A stretch of DNA of 64,000 nucleotides from Arcuatula senhousia. Lineage: Eukaryota; Mollusca; Bivalvia; Mytilida; Mytilidae. The translations under genes were made by a program, and so were the position numbers. Positions 34,400 through 46,453 of this stretch are shown here, piece after piece. The stretch is from contig OZ020306.1 in assembly GCA_963971305.1 (NCBI GenBank), positions 42,243,512 through 42,307,511 of the forward strand. The letters are read 5' to 3'. The first letter of the stretch is position 1. Every line of letters begins with the position of its first letter. Below the pieces are notes generated by a model, which saw only the letters and a program-made list of their open reading frames with translations, searched no databases and was not told where the DNA came from.

Positions 34400-37100
34400 A
34401 TCGAGGTCCATCGACTAGTTTGGGTGAAATAATTGGATATTTTTGAATTAAGGATGTCAAGTAATGAGAGAAAGGTAACATATTGTGTGATTTACTGTTT
34501 ATTTTAGTCTGAATGTATGTCACGTGTTGGCACACATGTATAGCAGTCTACCGTTATTTAGCCCCCAAAAATGCTGCTGCTTCTAAATATGCAATTTATT
34601 AGCAAAATTCTGTATGTTTTTATTCTCGGTGGTGTTAAACTATCCAGTGAAACATTATCGCATAAAAATAAATGGTTTACTCTTTTTATTGTACTCAAAT
34701 CCCAGCAACCCGTCTCAGCTTTATAAGGTAGAATGACTGTTATATTTATGTATCGGTTCTAAGTCAGACGTGTAAAATGCATTACAAAATACGCTTAAGA
34801 GGTAACCAAAAATTCATGAAACTTAGATATTAAGCACATGAAGGTTAGTGGTTTTTACGAAATTCGATTAAGAAAAATGCGACTGTTGGTCAGACGACCC
34901 TTAGAGACATGTAGGGTAATATTAATGCATTTGAAAATGTCTTTCAATCATTATGGTAGTTTTTGAAAACAATCGTAAAAGGCGGATATAGTTTAGGACC
35001 GGCGTGCCGGACGCGCGTCCTCCTGTTTGATAAGAAATTTGGTTAGGAATTCTATGAAACAAGAGGTCCAAGAAGGTTCCCATTTGAAAATTTCTGGATC
35101 CGCCACAGCAATTTGTAAACGGCGGTGGTTAAATTTTTGCTTGTATCTAAGTTAAAGAGGTATACCCCATTAGGCCTATAATAAGGTTATATATAGTCCA
35201 GTCCCTATTATTTTAAATTTTGTTGAATTTTAGATCTTCTGTTCATTTGAAGCCAGGATAAAAGGTTTTATCGATTTTTCTGGTAAACAAATTTGGTATC
35301 GGGGAATAAATGGTTCGTTACCCCTTTCTAAGAATTTTCCAGTTATCCGGTTTTGTCGAATACTGATATTTAGTGAAGTCATAGCTTATTCATTCAAAGG
35401 TGACAACATTCGTCGGTAAGTTGCTCCAATCAAAATTGCTAGTTTTACAGTCCTTACAGTTGTGCTATAAATTCTCAAGAATAGCTAAAGCACATGCAAC
35501 TTTGAAGAATATGTTTCGGTTATCTTCTTACCTTCTATGTATTAATAAATCGTCAAAACATACTTAGAATTGATGAGTTAAAAGAGAAGGGCAAAGAGTT
35601 AAACTGTTTTGGGCAAGTGATAAATCACCACACCACATTCCTCATGTTTACCCAAGTTTGCAAGGAATTAGTTATTTGTGTTGACTAATAAATACTTTTA
35701 ATTGGTATTTAACTTCATATGCATGTTAGAATCAAGCAAGCATTATAAATTTTCTTGGGTAGTGTTTGTTATGCAAAAAATTTCAGATTTCTTTTAGGAC
35801 AGAAGAATACGAAGTACCAAGGTGGGTAGCAATCTAACCCTGTTAATCTATCCATATTCTGAAAATGGCTTCTATTGAATTGCGGCATTTGAGTCAAAAT
35901 AATTGCAAGACAGAAAATCATAAGAGACGTACTCTACCCAAAAAGTTCAAACAAGGAATTCAAAACCAACACCAAAGTTTTTTGTTCATGTGTATTTAAA
36001 GTTAAGAAAGTGAAGTATCAAAAACAACAACACAATTTTGAGTTTAGACGACCGGAAAATCGGAACAAGGCTACCAAGAGTGTTTGCTCTAGCATAGGAG
36101 TTCACGTTTATCGCAATATAGTAACAATATATTTATTTTTCTCAGAATGTATAACACCAACTCACTCATTAAGTCAGCTTTTAAATTTCACATTACAAGG
36201 CAAGATGCGTCTCATGAATTTATTATAATTATGGATACTCAGTCCTGACTCTGAATGGCACAATTTACCCTGCATTTTACACATCAGTAACACATTTGCA
36301 TTATAAATGCCTCGAATAGTTGAATAATTTCATTCCAGGTTTTAGAATAGGGGAAGCATAATATTGACGACAACGGGTGGAAAATGGGCTTTTGGTGTTC
36401 AAATTTATACATAATAGCCACGCAAACAAGAGGGCCGGGTCAAAAATGCATACTGGCGAAGTGCGATAGTATAACCATACTCTCTAAAATCGTTAAATAT
36501 CAGTCTTTATGCAGAAGTTAGAACAGCTAATTTTGGATTTCAGATATTTATTTCAAGTTCTGTCTGTACTGTTTTCTTGACGGAACATTGTTTGTTGCGA
36601 GAAAAACAAAGTATCATATTGATCTATATAATTTCGTTACCAGTTGAGTGTATAAATTGCATATAAGTTCTTTGCTTATTAGAAGCCTAGTTTGTAGCCA
36701 AAATGATCGATGCTTAACTTCTATAGGAAATCATAAATTATACACTGTACACAGTTATCTATATATAGTTCAAGGAACAACCTTTTATAGAAGCATGTTT
36801 GTCCTATATACTTCATTCGAAAAATGACGTAATCCTACATCTTTCAATTCAATGCAAGGGCGCATAAAAATGGATATCCAAACGGGGTGATCGGACACTA
36901 TGAAGAAACATTGAAGTCATGTCACTCACATAATTTTGTTAAACAACGGACTTTGCACCGATCTAGTGTGTGTATTTATTCTGTCTTTATATGTTAATAT
37001 TATTACATACGATCATACATACACTCATCATCGGTCCTGTAATGTGAAAACAACTGTCTGATGAATTTTTTTTTTTGCATAAGTGGTCGTGCATACGTAT
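34400..37100. other. Intron 2, left part: no recognisable feature
   Basis: AT-rich with stops in all frames. A GC palindrome-like stretch (GGACCGGCGTGCCGGACGCG) lies near 34997. The ORF at 36010-36228 has no motif. Confidence 0.4.
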
Positions 37101-37107
37101 ACGTAAT

Positions 37108-37375
37108 CCATTCATCCATCCATCCATCCATCCATTCATCCATACATACATAACATTACATACATAACATACATACATACATACATACATACATACATAC
37201 ATACATACATACATACATACATACATACATACATACATACATACATACATACATACATACATACATACATACATACACACATACAAGCATACATACATTA
37301 TATACATACACACATACAAACAAACATACATTACATACATGTATATACACACAAACAAACAAACATACATTACAA
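37108..37375. repeat. Compound microsatellite (ATCC)n and (ACAT)n
   Basis: CATCCATC units at about 37108-37145 followed by ACAT units to about 37290, then impure ACAT/ACAA units to about 37375. Cys-Met-Tyr-Val ORFs on the minus strand are translations of this repeat. A 16-17 nt poly-A run lies near 37531. Confidence 0.95.
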
Positions 37376-38200
37376 AACTAGAATGGCAGTCTTCCATGGA
37401 AGACGTCTTAAATATTCGGTAAACAGTAGATGAATTACGGGCATAAAATCGATTTACACCATATAGTACTAAAGGAGGAAGCTAAATACCAAATATCAAG
37501 AGGTTGTGAATGTAGTTGCTCTGAAAACTAAAAAAAAAAAAAAAAATTCGTGACGCCGCAGGACAACTACGGCACAGGGCGACGCAATACGACGGATGGT
37601 GCCAATGCAACCCATAAAAGTCGTTTCTGCAACACGTTGCAGGCGACATAATTACATACTACATACATGAGGGTCGGTAGGGTCTTTTACGAGATAGCTG
37701 GAAAGGTTTATTTATACACGGGGAATTCGGAATTTTTTTTCTACGTTTTTCTGCTCTATTAATTTACCGGGAGCGCGTGATTTAGTATTTTTTTCTTTCT
37801 TTCTCGATTGCATTTTTTTTTACAAACTTCGCTTACATGTACACATGCGGAAAATATTGGTCACAATTAAAACAAGACATATTGTATATATAGAAACTGA
37901 TGAATAAAATTCGGAAGATGAATATACAAGTATAAAAGCTTTATTTATAGCAGTGATTCATAGATATTTTGCGAGAAAGATAAAGTCGGATAATGGTTTG
38001 TTGATAAAAACTAGTAATTTTAGTTACGAAATAATTAAGGGGTTTCTGATATCAACTATCAATTTTTCGGTATTAAACTAAGAATTGTATTGTAATAACA
38101 TTTCTATTAGATTGATACCATTATACAATGCCTTATTACTTATTATTAGTTAAGTTTTCATGTAAAAAGGCATGTAATTATATAAGTAAAGGGGGTCTTT

Positions 38201-38299
38201 CAGCTGGGCCTCAGCCGCGAAGCAGCTGCATTCCGCACTTACTTAAGTGGCGGTTGACAGTGAATTCACTGTCAATTTGGCATAATTCGCTGCTTCGTG
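38201..38299. repeat. Clustered palindromes forming a potential three-way junction
   Basis: An outer stem of 11 pairs (CGCGAAGCAGC at 38216-38226 with GCTGCTTCGTG at 38289-38299, one G-U) encloses two adjacent hairpins: CCGCACTTA/TAAGTGGCGG (38233-38253, one bulge) and a perfect 22-bp palindrome at 38254-38275 (half site TTGACAGTGAA). The layout resembles hairpin termini of replicative mobile DNA, but no protein gene accompanies it. Duplicated block R1 starts at 38285, just inside the outer stem. Confidence 0.7.
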
Positions 38300-38898
38300 A
38301 ACTTAAAGAACATTTTAAGGGGTTTTGGTCTCTTCAACCGTGTATACCACAGTAATCCAAAATTTCTTTGATTCAGCCATCTGTGTATCCCACGGTGGTT
38401 CTTAAGGGGTTTCGGTCTTAAATATTATTCACCCGTGTATCCCACGGTGACGCCAAATTATTCTGCATATTTGTATAATATTTGTATTGATTTCTGGTTG
38501 CCATTCACAATATTCGGTAACCATTTATCTGATCATTGAATGTTGATATTTTATGTTTATTATATATTATCTGAAAATATCATTTCTTTAACCACCCGTG
38601 CATCCCACGGTGGAATTTATTTTATTGATTATCTATTGATTATTTATTGATTATCTATTGATTATTTATTGATTATCTAGATTTATATGATATATGAGAA
38701 ATCATTCATATTTATTATTGTAAATCCTTATTAAAGCTGAGGCCCAATAATGCCAAACCTTACAAAGAGTTTTTATTCCCCCCTTAGTTATAAATGGGTA
38801 TGCATTATTAGCAAGAGAGGTTTGGTTAAAAGCAGGAAAATTTGAAACTTATCACTGCATCATGTTTGTTTTATTTTTGTTTATGCATCAGAGATAAT
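38285..38898 (+). repeat. 614-bp repeat R1, copy 1
   Basis: Reads identical to 39942-40555 (offset 1657 bp). Contains three or four small palindromes of the form CCGTGTATCCCACGG and a tandem ATTGATTATTTATTGATTAT run. Copy 1 is followed at once by repeat S, copy 2 by unrelated sequence. No ORF. Confidence 0.85.
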
Positions 38899-39076
38899 GA
38901 AATTTAAGTACGTTATACTTAAATTTGGTTATCGCGGTAAGTACCTTTTGTTAATGGTTGTTAGTTTATAGAAATTACGTCGTTGCAATTGTTACGTCAC
39001 AATGTCAAGGACGTCATTACTTCATTGATTTTCTTGAAGACAAGACGTAAAAGTGGTTGCAATGCAATTTTTTATC
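38894..39076 (+). repeat. 183-bp repeat S, copy 2
   Basis: Matches 34217-34399. It abuts the end of R1 copy 1, sharing the ATAAT boundary. Confidence 0.75.
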
Positions 39077-39941
39077 CCACCACATACATTCCCACCCATT
39101 TTTTTAGGAGAAATAAGATAACCTAATTTACTATACTTGGTAGTTATATCTAAAATATTGTTACAACATTATTTAAATACTTGAAGTGTCCTTTTCAGTG
39201 AACTTTAATTATTTCTAACTATATAAAGTCACATGTTTATAAGATAAGAAGTTAATTTATTTAGAATATGATTCTGCCGGGGATTAGAATTTATACTTTC
39301 AGATGCAAGAACATTGGTGAAAGTATCCATGGCCTATGCTTTAGCTGGCACGAGCTCGATTTGGGGAGCAGGCTTCTTTGATTGAAGTGTCAAATCTTTT
39401 CTCAGAGGATTCAGCCGGGATAATGGAAAGCTCTAAGTACGAGGTTTATAATAATGGATTCGTACATTTTACCGATCAAGCAATCGCGTACAGATATGTG
39501 CTGCTAGATTTTCCAGGACAAGCAACATCAATCAATCAATCCACTAATTAATCATTTGGATCAATCAATCAACCAATCAAGTGGAAATCATAATAAGAAC
39601 TATATAACAGAGGTGGAGTGCAATTCAAACCGTTAGAAATGGTTATTTTTTTTAAGAGGTATAAAACGTCTGAACCGCTAGGAATAACAACTTATAAAAT
39701 TAACTCACAACATGAAGTGTGCCGTATTCTGAACAACGCAAGAACTTTCAGCTGTTTACTTGTTGAATGAGGAAAATTATCAGCGTTCATTCTCTCCGTG
39801 AATAGTTTTAAATACTGATATCTCAACGCATGTAAAAGATGTTTTATATAAGAAATAGTCGGAAATCAAAGAGAAAGTTATGTGCTTTGGAACCGTTTAG
39901 AAATTTCAACACCGATATGTCGTTATATGTGTGCTTTAATG
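39077..39941. other. Spacer between R1 copies
   Basis: 865 bp with no ORF. Contains an ATCAATCAATCAAT-rich stretch near 39530-39590. If R1 copies were LTRs this would be the internal region, but there is no primer-binding site, polypurine tract or flanking duplication. Confidence 0.4.
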
Positions 39942-40555
39942 ATTCGCTGCTTCGTGAACTTAAAGAACATTTTAAGGGGTTTTGGTCTCTTCAACCGTGT
40001 ATACCACAGTAATCCAAAATTTCTTTGATTCAGCCATCTGTGTATCCCACGGTGGTTCTTAAGGGGTTTCGGTCTTAAATATTATTCACCCGTGTATCCC
40101 ACGGTGACGCCAAATTATTCTGCATATTTGTATAATATTTGTATTGATTTCTGGTTGCCATTCACAATATTCGGTAACCATTTATCTGATCATTGAATGT
40201 TGATATTTTATGTTTATTATATATTATCTGAAAATATCATTTCTTTAACCACCCGTGCATCCCACGGTGGAATTTATTTTATTGATTATCTATTGATTAT
40301 TTATTGATTATCTATTGATTATTTATTGATTATCTAGATTTATATGATATATGAGAAATCATTCATATTTATTATTGTAAATCCTTATTAAAGCTGAGGC
40401 CCAATAATGCCAAACCTTACAAAGAGTTTTTATTCCCCCCTTAGTTATAAATGGGTATGCATTATTAGCAAGAGAGGTTTGGTTAAAAGCAGGAAAATTT
40501 GAAACTTATCACTGCATCATGTTTGTTTTATTTTTGTTTATGCATCAGAGATAAT
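39942..40555 (+). repeat. 614-bp repeat R1, copy 2
   Basis: Second copy of R1. It lacks the palindrome cluster that precedes copy 1 and lacks repeat S after it, so the copied tract is precisely 614 bp. Confidence 0.85.
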
Positions 40556-41423
40556 CACGATGTATCTAAAAATATTGTTTTAAATAGCTTTAATACAAAT
40601 CTAAGATCAGAATGAAATACATGATATGTGATTAATAAGTTGTACACACCAGAGGCAAACAGACACAATAACTTACCTGGATTAACCAAACATTGTTTTG
40701 GAAATACCTGAACTAAGTCAGGACCATTGCGATATTCAATTTTTCCTTTATGTCTTCCTTGTTTTATCTTTTCTCTTTGACATTGTGAGATTGATCCTCC
40801 AAGGTCGGTCATTGTGTTATCACCTGTATATAAGGTCGCTTGAGTATATGACAATGTTAACTGATATTTGTTTTGTTTTTTGCATACTGACATTTTTATT
40901 TTAAATTAAAATTAAGCTTGACTTATTGTAATGCGCCCAAAAAGAAACATAAACTATACAATTTTTAACACCTGTATCTAAATGTTAAATTATAGAATAG
41001 GCTGTAAATTTCCTTATGACCCCATAATTCACCATTCCGATCTGTCAATCTTAATCATGGTATTGAACAATCAGATCATTGCATTTATAATGGTTATTTT
41101 AAAAAATTACTATTCATCAAACTGTGAGCTAATTCCATAGATTTTTTTAAGGATGCCTTGTAAGCTTTATCTCCTTTAAATTTATCATGAAGAAAACCTA
41201 TTTAAGGACAGGCGAAGGTGTCTTTTCATGAACCGGTCTACTACTACTTAAAAAAAAATATTTACGCGGATTATACAATATGCAAAAAAAGATTTCATAC
41301 CCAAACGAAAAAAAATTATGACAGTCATTCCTTAATTATATTGGTGTGGTACAGCTTCATTTACCATGATTTTTTAATTTCATTTTTTTTCTTTCAATTA
41401 CCTTCTTTATTTTTTGTGTAGCA
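40556..41423. other. Intron 2, right part: no recognisable feature
   Basis: AT-rich sequence. Overlapping ORFs at 40555-40904 on both strands and at 41218-41421 carry no domain signal and are treated as chance ORFs. Confidence 0.4.
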
Positions 41424-41890
41424 ACATTTCGTCCAATTTAGCTTATGTAGTTTACATATCACAACTCATTCGTTATCCCACGACTTACCATTATTTTATT
41501 GATAGAGCGTTACGTCTGAAACAAAAATTGCAAATGGATGGTGATAATACTCCTTTAGTGTTGTTTTGACTAAAGAAATTTTACAATATCATGATCATGC
41601 ACTCGTAGACAAATATGGACTTTATGTTGCTCATGATCAGATGAATACAGATGTTAGTTTGTCATAGGGTTTTGTTTTGTCCTCCCTTACTGGATTAGAC
41701 TCGCGACAGATGTTTTGCTATAAGCAAAAAGCAGCATAACCTACCGAAGCAAATGAGTATACTATCGTTACGACTTGAGTTCTTGTTGCTTTTGATACTT
41801 ATTTATTTTTATGTGTTTGTGCTTTGTGTGTTTCTTCGTGTTTTGATATTCGGAAGCCCCATTGGTACCTCTCTGCTTTTGAAATTTTAA
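41424..41890 (+). pseudogene. Second fragment of the 7775-9140 retroelement family, C-terminus and tail
   Basis: Translates to NISSNLAYVVYISQLIRYP, then FIDRALRLKQKL and, after frame breaks, LKKFYN, aligning with the 8240-8486 fragment. It continues into the same 3' tail (TATCGTTACGACTTGAGTTC, TTCGGAAGCCCCATTGGTAC). Heavily decayed. Confidence 0.6.
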
Positions 41891-41997
41891 AATGTCGCCA
41901 ATAATTCAAAGTTTTCGTAGTAAGATGATATGCACCTGTAAGCCATTTGCGTTATAACTAATTAATTCCATTGGTAAAGGAATGATTTATTTTTTAG

Positions 41998-42158
41998 AAA
42001 TCCACATATTTGGACAAAACCGTATGCCTCAGGATCTGGAAACGCCTGGATGAGTGAGCTTAACTGTTACGGAAATGAAGATGACATAGCATCCTGTCCA
42101 TTTCCGGGATTTGGCCTTGGAGCATGCAAGTCATTAAAATATATTCACGTGGAATGTG
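41998..42158 (+). CDS. SRCR exon 3: C-terminal half
   Basis: NPHIW, SELNCYGNEDDIASC, GFGLGAC, HVEC. Four cysteines kept, but the usual GWG before the third reads GFG. Acceptor TTTTTTAG, donor GTATGT. Confidence 0.85.
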
Positions 42159-42723
42159 GTATGTTATTACTAACATCAAAAGCCAGTACCTATTTATCCC
42201 TACTAAAGAAATTAATTGATTTAGTATTTATTTACATGCGGATGAAAGGGAGTGCAATATTTACCAGAATTCATTGTACCTTTGCTACTTTTGTTGCAAT
42301 CAAAATCTGTCATGGACGTTTTGCTTTCAAGAAGATGCAGTACCAGTAAGTGTACAAGTTAGCTTGATTTAATGGGTAAACTTGTTAAAATGTTGATTAG
42401 AGTTATAAAAACTACCAATTACATGGTTATTATATATAATTACATATGTTTATCTTTGATAGGCTTTCAAAATGTGTTGTACTGTTTCCACTACAGCCAA
42501 TATTAATTGCACTTACAGTAACTGCAGTTTGGTAAAACTCCTATTAGTTTACGAAAAAAAGTATCAATAATGATAATCCAGAATATATTCATGATATTGA
42601 CAGTTTTTTTTTTTAAATTTTCAATTTCATATAAATCTATTTTGAATTACACTGCATTGTGATTACATTTTCTATGTCACAATAATCTAGTGATTTGATT
42701 TCATTGAATACAAAATGACATAG

Positions 42724-42871
42724 GTATTGGTATACGTCTTGTTGGCGGTACTGTTCCAAACGAAGGAAGAGTGGAGGTATACCACAATGGAAAATGGGGA
42801 TCTGTCTGCAATAATCATTTTAATGAAAGTGAAGCACGGGTAGTCTGTAGAATGCTTGGCTTTGAAACAAG
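42724..42871 (+). CDS. SRCR exon 4: N-terminal half
   Basis: GIRLVGG, EGRVEVYHNGKWGSVC, ARVVCRMLGFET. Acceptor ACATAG, donor GTAAAT. The 565-bp intron before it holds nothing recognisable. Confidence 0.9.
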
Positions 42872-43799
42872 GTAAATTTTTGCATAATGTAATGTTACAG
42901 ATGTAGTAATAAGAACAAGGATTATTATTCATTTGACATGTCTAATAAAATAGTAAAGTTAGTTTGTGTGTGTCACAATCTTCACCGACAGCAATTAAAA
43001 ACTTATGCAGCGTGGTTCATTTTTCAAAACTCGTTGCCTTTCGATTAGCCCCATGCAAAATGATACAAAACCAAAACAACAATCACAAATTTACTATAAG
43101 ATAATTCACATGGTCGAGTGAGTTACGAAATTATGATCACGAGTGACAGTGAAAGCATCTTATTTAATATTGCGTCACTGCACGAGTAATCATCCTTTGG
43201 TTATCAAGAAAATTGACATTAAAATTTGACGGAAAAAAGTTTTATCTGACTTTTTCAAATGTTCAGCATTAGCACAGATAACAGCCCAAAACAGATAAGA
43301 CTTTGTTGATAATTTCTTTATGATATACACTGGATAAAAAAAATAGGGGGTTGTCGTAGGCAAAAATGTAACCCTCTTTTGATGGAGAAATCCCGAGGAT
43401 TAAAAAAAATGACAGAAATCCCAAAGCTAGACCAGCCTTAATTTGGTACACTTTACCCCCCCCCCCCCGGACTTTACCAAGCTTGGTGAATATGGTACAA
43501 AAGTCAACTAAAAAAAATGTCATATCAGTGCTCGGTAAAACATAAAAAAAGAACTCACAAACTACCCGTTTTTTTCAAACATAACATTGTAATAACACAA
43601 ACACAGAGTTTAACCGACTATTGAATTATTTAGTCCATAAAACAGACAAACTGTCGGTAAAAGTTAAAAATAAATGTTCGTTTGAGTCTTTTTTTAAAGA
43701 AAGTTACTACAATGAGTGAAAATAAATGTTTAATTTTACCATAACTGTATTCACGTGTAAAATTCTTGACATATGTGTAGCTTTTGTTTACGATTAAAG
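42872..43799. other. Intron 4: no gene, a poly-C run
   Basis: A 14-nt C run near 43455-43468 (GGGGGG on the other strand gives the false ORF 43269-43523). No mobile element recognised. Confidence 0.4.
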
Positions 43800-43963
43800 C
43801 AATGTGACAGTTTTGCCAAACTCACACTTTGGAAGTAGTTCCCTGGATATATTGATGGATAACCTTGACTGCACTGGCCAGGAATCTCATATTTCGCAAT
43901 GTAAATTTTCTGGATGGGGACAACATCAGTGTCAACACAGCCAGGACGTCAGCATATCTTGTG
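43800..43963 (+). CDS. SRCR exon 5: C-terminal half
   Basis: HFGSSSLDILMDNLDCTG, ISQCKFSGWGQHQCQHS, VSISC. Textbook C half with GWG. Acceptor TTAAAG, donor GTACGT. Completes the domain begun in exon 4 (312 nt). Confidence 0.9.
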
Positions 43964-44206
43964 GTACGTTGAATTTTATTGAGAAAAAAAATTTCGACAC
44001 AAATGTTTTTTTTTCCAAAGTACTCGGCTTTTTGCAAAAGAGAATATGTGACGATCGCGTAACGTAAAAAAAAATCATAACAATATTAATTTGAAGAAAT
44101 AGCTACGGTCTTCACAACCAGGGAACAGCCAGTGTCGTGACTTAAAATGGCGGTAAAAATACATCACCCTATATGTTATTCATCCGCCAGACAGAATAGT
44201 GTTCGC

Positions 44207-44693
44207 TTTAAGGTGGTTTGGGAGTATAAAACTAAGCATCTTTTTTGGACACTTTGCAAATTCTTAGTCGACATTTCAATTAAAATGAGTGAAATAACAT
44301 GTACCGGATATGCAAAATTTAATTTTTATTTGATTTTATGAATGAAATAAATGTAAATTAAATATATTTTTTAAAATAAGGAATGTGTAGGAAAAAATAG
44401 TTTTTGTTAAATATCTAGAGAAGAAGGTCAGTGACCCTAAATTGTTTTCCTGTTTTTCAAAAGATAGTATAAGTTGCTTGTCATTTGTGAAATATAACTA
44501 CAATCTTATGGATTTCCAGTTCACAATGATGCTAAATAACTCTTTTCCCTTCATAATTTATTGAAAGACAAAACTCTAGGTCCGCGACCCCAAATTATTT
44601 TTGCATTTTATCAATATTCGTTTATGGAAGGTAACTTCTGCAAAATTTAACAAAAATCTTATGGATTTTGCTAATACCCCGAACCACCTTAAA
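44207..44693. mobile_element. ~487-bp MITE with 16-bp TIRs
   Basis: TTTAAGGTGGTTTGGG at 44207 matches the reverse complement of CCCCGAACCACCTTAAA at 44677-44693 with one difference. TTAA is present at both ends and may be the target duplication, which would fit a piggyBac-like origin, but this is not established. No ORF (44147-44341 is chance). Confidence 0.65.
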
Positions 44694-44868
44694 TGTTAAA
44701 TTGAACTACTTTAGTAATTTTATTTTATATGCTTTCATCAATATATATTTTATATGATAAATAAAGTATGAAATAGAAAAACATTTGAAAAGTTTTAAGA
44801 TATATGTAGCAATAGAAGAACAATTTGTATTGAATGAGGTAGAAGAAAAAACATTTTGTAAATTATAG

Positions 44869-45019
44869 GAAAAACACCAATGCGACTTGTGAATGGCAGT
44901 AGTATATCATCTGGAAGATTAGAGGTCTTTCATAATAATATTTGGGGTACTGTCTGTCGGAAAAATTTTGATGAAAAAGATGCAAAAGTTGTTTGCAAAG
45001 GTTTAGGATTTACATCAAG
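44869..45019 (+). CDS. SRCR exon 6: N-terminal half
   Basis: [35 protein letters not shown]. The RMLG motif is changed to KGLG. Acceptor AATTATAG, donor GTAAAT. Pairs with exon 7 across a 7.1-kb intron containing the BEL/Pao element. Confidence 0.9.
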
Positions 45020-45059
45020 GTAAATTGCCATGCAACAAGACTATTTCATTTCTTTCTTT

Positions 45060-45835
45060 AAATCAAAATTACAACAAATTTCCAGACAATTTAAATTTTG
45101 CTTTGCTTGACACGCTTTTTGTTAATTTATGACTCATCAATCATGTCAATCATAAGCTCTATCAAAGGGTTGTAAATGACATACAAAATATGAATAATAA
45201 CAAAACCAAAAACTGCCGAATTAGGAATCAAATTATAACTAAGATCAACTTATATCAAGGGTTGAAATAAACACCTTTTTAGTTGAAACGGATATTTTAT
45301 AGCTTTGGTGTGTTCTTAAACACCGAAGTGTTGATACTTCAGCAGGCTAACCTTAGGTTAATAAATCTCTACAGCAGCGCTAACCATCACGGATTAAAGT
45401 AGTCAAAATTACATCAAAGTTCCAGACGATACATTTTGGCACCCCTGACGCGCACTTCTTTATATTAGACTCGTGCACCAAAGGCGCTCTACCCAAATAT
45501 TGCAAATGTCAAACAATATGTGAATATGAAGAACATAGAACAACAAAACCAAAAGTGCTAAATTGGAAACCATATTATAAATAAAATCAACTTATGTCTG
45601 GGGTTGGAAGTAACAATTTTTAGTTGAAACAAAAAAATATGGCTTTAATGTGTTCATTAACACACAAGTGTTGATGTCGGAACAGGCTAACTTCTAAGAA
45701 TTCAAAATCCACCAGCAATAAATGTTGCTACGCCTGACTCATTCGAGGTGATCTACAAAAATATTGAAAATGTTTAACACTTTATGAATATAAATAAACG
45801 TAAGTAGTTGGTTACATCTGCTACATTCAATGTTT
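45060..45835 (-). mobile_element. Tandem trimer of degenerate retrozyme-like units
   Basis: Three unit starts (TTCCAGACAATTTAAATTTT near 45083, TTCCAGACGATACATTTT near 45420, CCACCAGCAATAAATG near 45709) are spaced ~340 and ~290 bp, all in the same orientation. The hammerhead sequence is mutated in the first two units (core CTGATGA and GAAA altered) and largely deleted in the third. Confidence 0.65.
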
Positions 45836-45837
45836 TG

Positions 45838-46245
45838 AATTACCTTTAAATGAGAAGAGTTGAATGCAAGAAGCAGGGGTACCAATGGGGTATCCGAATG
45901 TCAAAAGTCCGAAAGGGCAGAGACAAAACCAGTAAACACCAACAAGAACGGGACAAAATCAAACAGTATGTAAAACACGGAAACACAAAAATAACTGAAT
46001 ATCAATCAACAACGCGAACTCCAGACGAAACTAGAGTGAACTCATGTGCTCCGGAAGAGTAAGCAGTTCCTGCTTGCTATAGCACACCCGTCGCGTTGCC
46101 AACAGTCAATTCAGTGTGTCAAATCCGGTAAAGCAAGACAAAACAACACCCTATGACAAACCAACATCTGTACTCATCCGAGAGATCGAAATCCCATATT
46201 TGTCTATAATTGCATGATGTCTTCCCAAAATTTCTTAACACCCTT
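45838..46245 (-). mobile_element. Reverse-oriented retroelement tail, host site of the BEL/Pao insertion
   Basis: On the minus strand it carries GACATCATGCAATTATAGAC, AAATATGGGATTTC, AGCAAGCAGGAACTGCTTAC and CTCTTCCGGAGCACATGAG, matching the tail at 8440-9130. The 5' LTR of the BEL/Pao element starts directly at its end. The ORF at 45850-46062 is non-coding. Confidence 0.65.
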
Positions 46246-46429
46246 TGTCATAAATATAGACTTTCATTAATTTTGGTAACGTAACTTAGCGTTACCGTTT
46301 CCCGCGTTATCGCGCAGTCTATGTAACGTCACAAGTTGTAACGATCAGAGCAAAATATAACATCTAATATGGTATACACGAGTTCTAGTTGTCTATTCTA
46401 AACCTCAAGAAAACCCTCTAATTCATCAT
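46246..46429 (+). repeat. BEL/Pao 5' LTR
   Basis: Begins TGTCATAAATATAGAC and ends CTCTAATTCATCAT (183-185 bp depending on the boundary). It reads identical to the 3' LTR. Contains GGTAACG/CGTTACC and CGCG-rich small palindromes. Confidence 0.9.
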
Positions 46430-46430
46430 A

Positions 46431-46450
46431 TTGGTGCCGATGCAAAACCG
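46431..46450 (+). promoter_or_regulatory. Putative tRNA primer-binding site
   Basis: TTGGTGCCGATGCAAAACCG directly follows the 5' LTR; TGG is expected opposite the CCA end of a tRNA. The tRNA was not identified. Confidence 0.6.
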
Positions 46451-46453
46451 GAG

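Noticed and set aside
36987..37397. Cys-Met-Tyr-Val-rich ORFs
   Set aside because: Translation of the ACAT microsatellite on the minus strand.
34217..39076. S copies as LTRs of a 4.9-kb element
   Set aside because: No retrotransposon motifs in the 4.5 kb between them, and the outer flanks do not match.
38285..40555. R1 copies as LTRs of a small LTR retrotransposon
   Set aside because: No TG...CA ends, no primer-binding site or polypurine tract, no coding sequence between the copies, and no matching flanking duplication.
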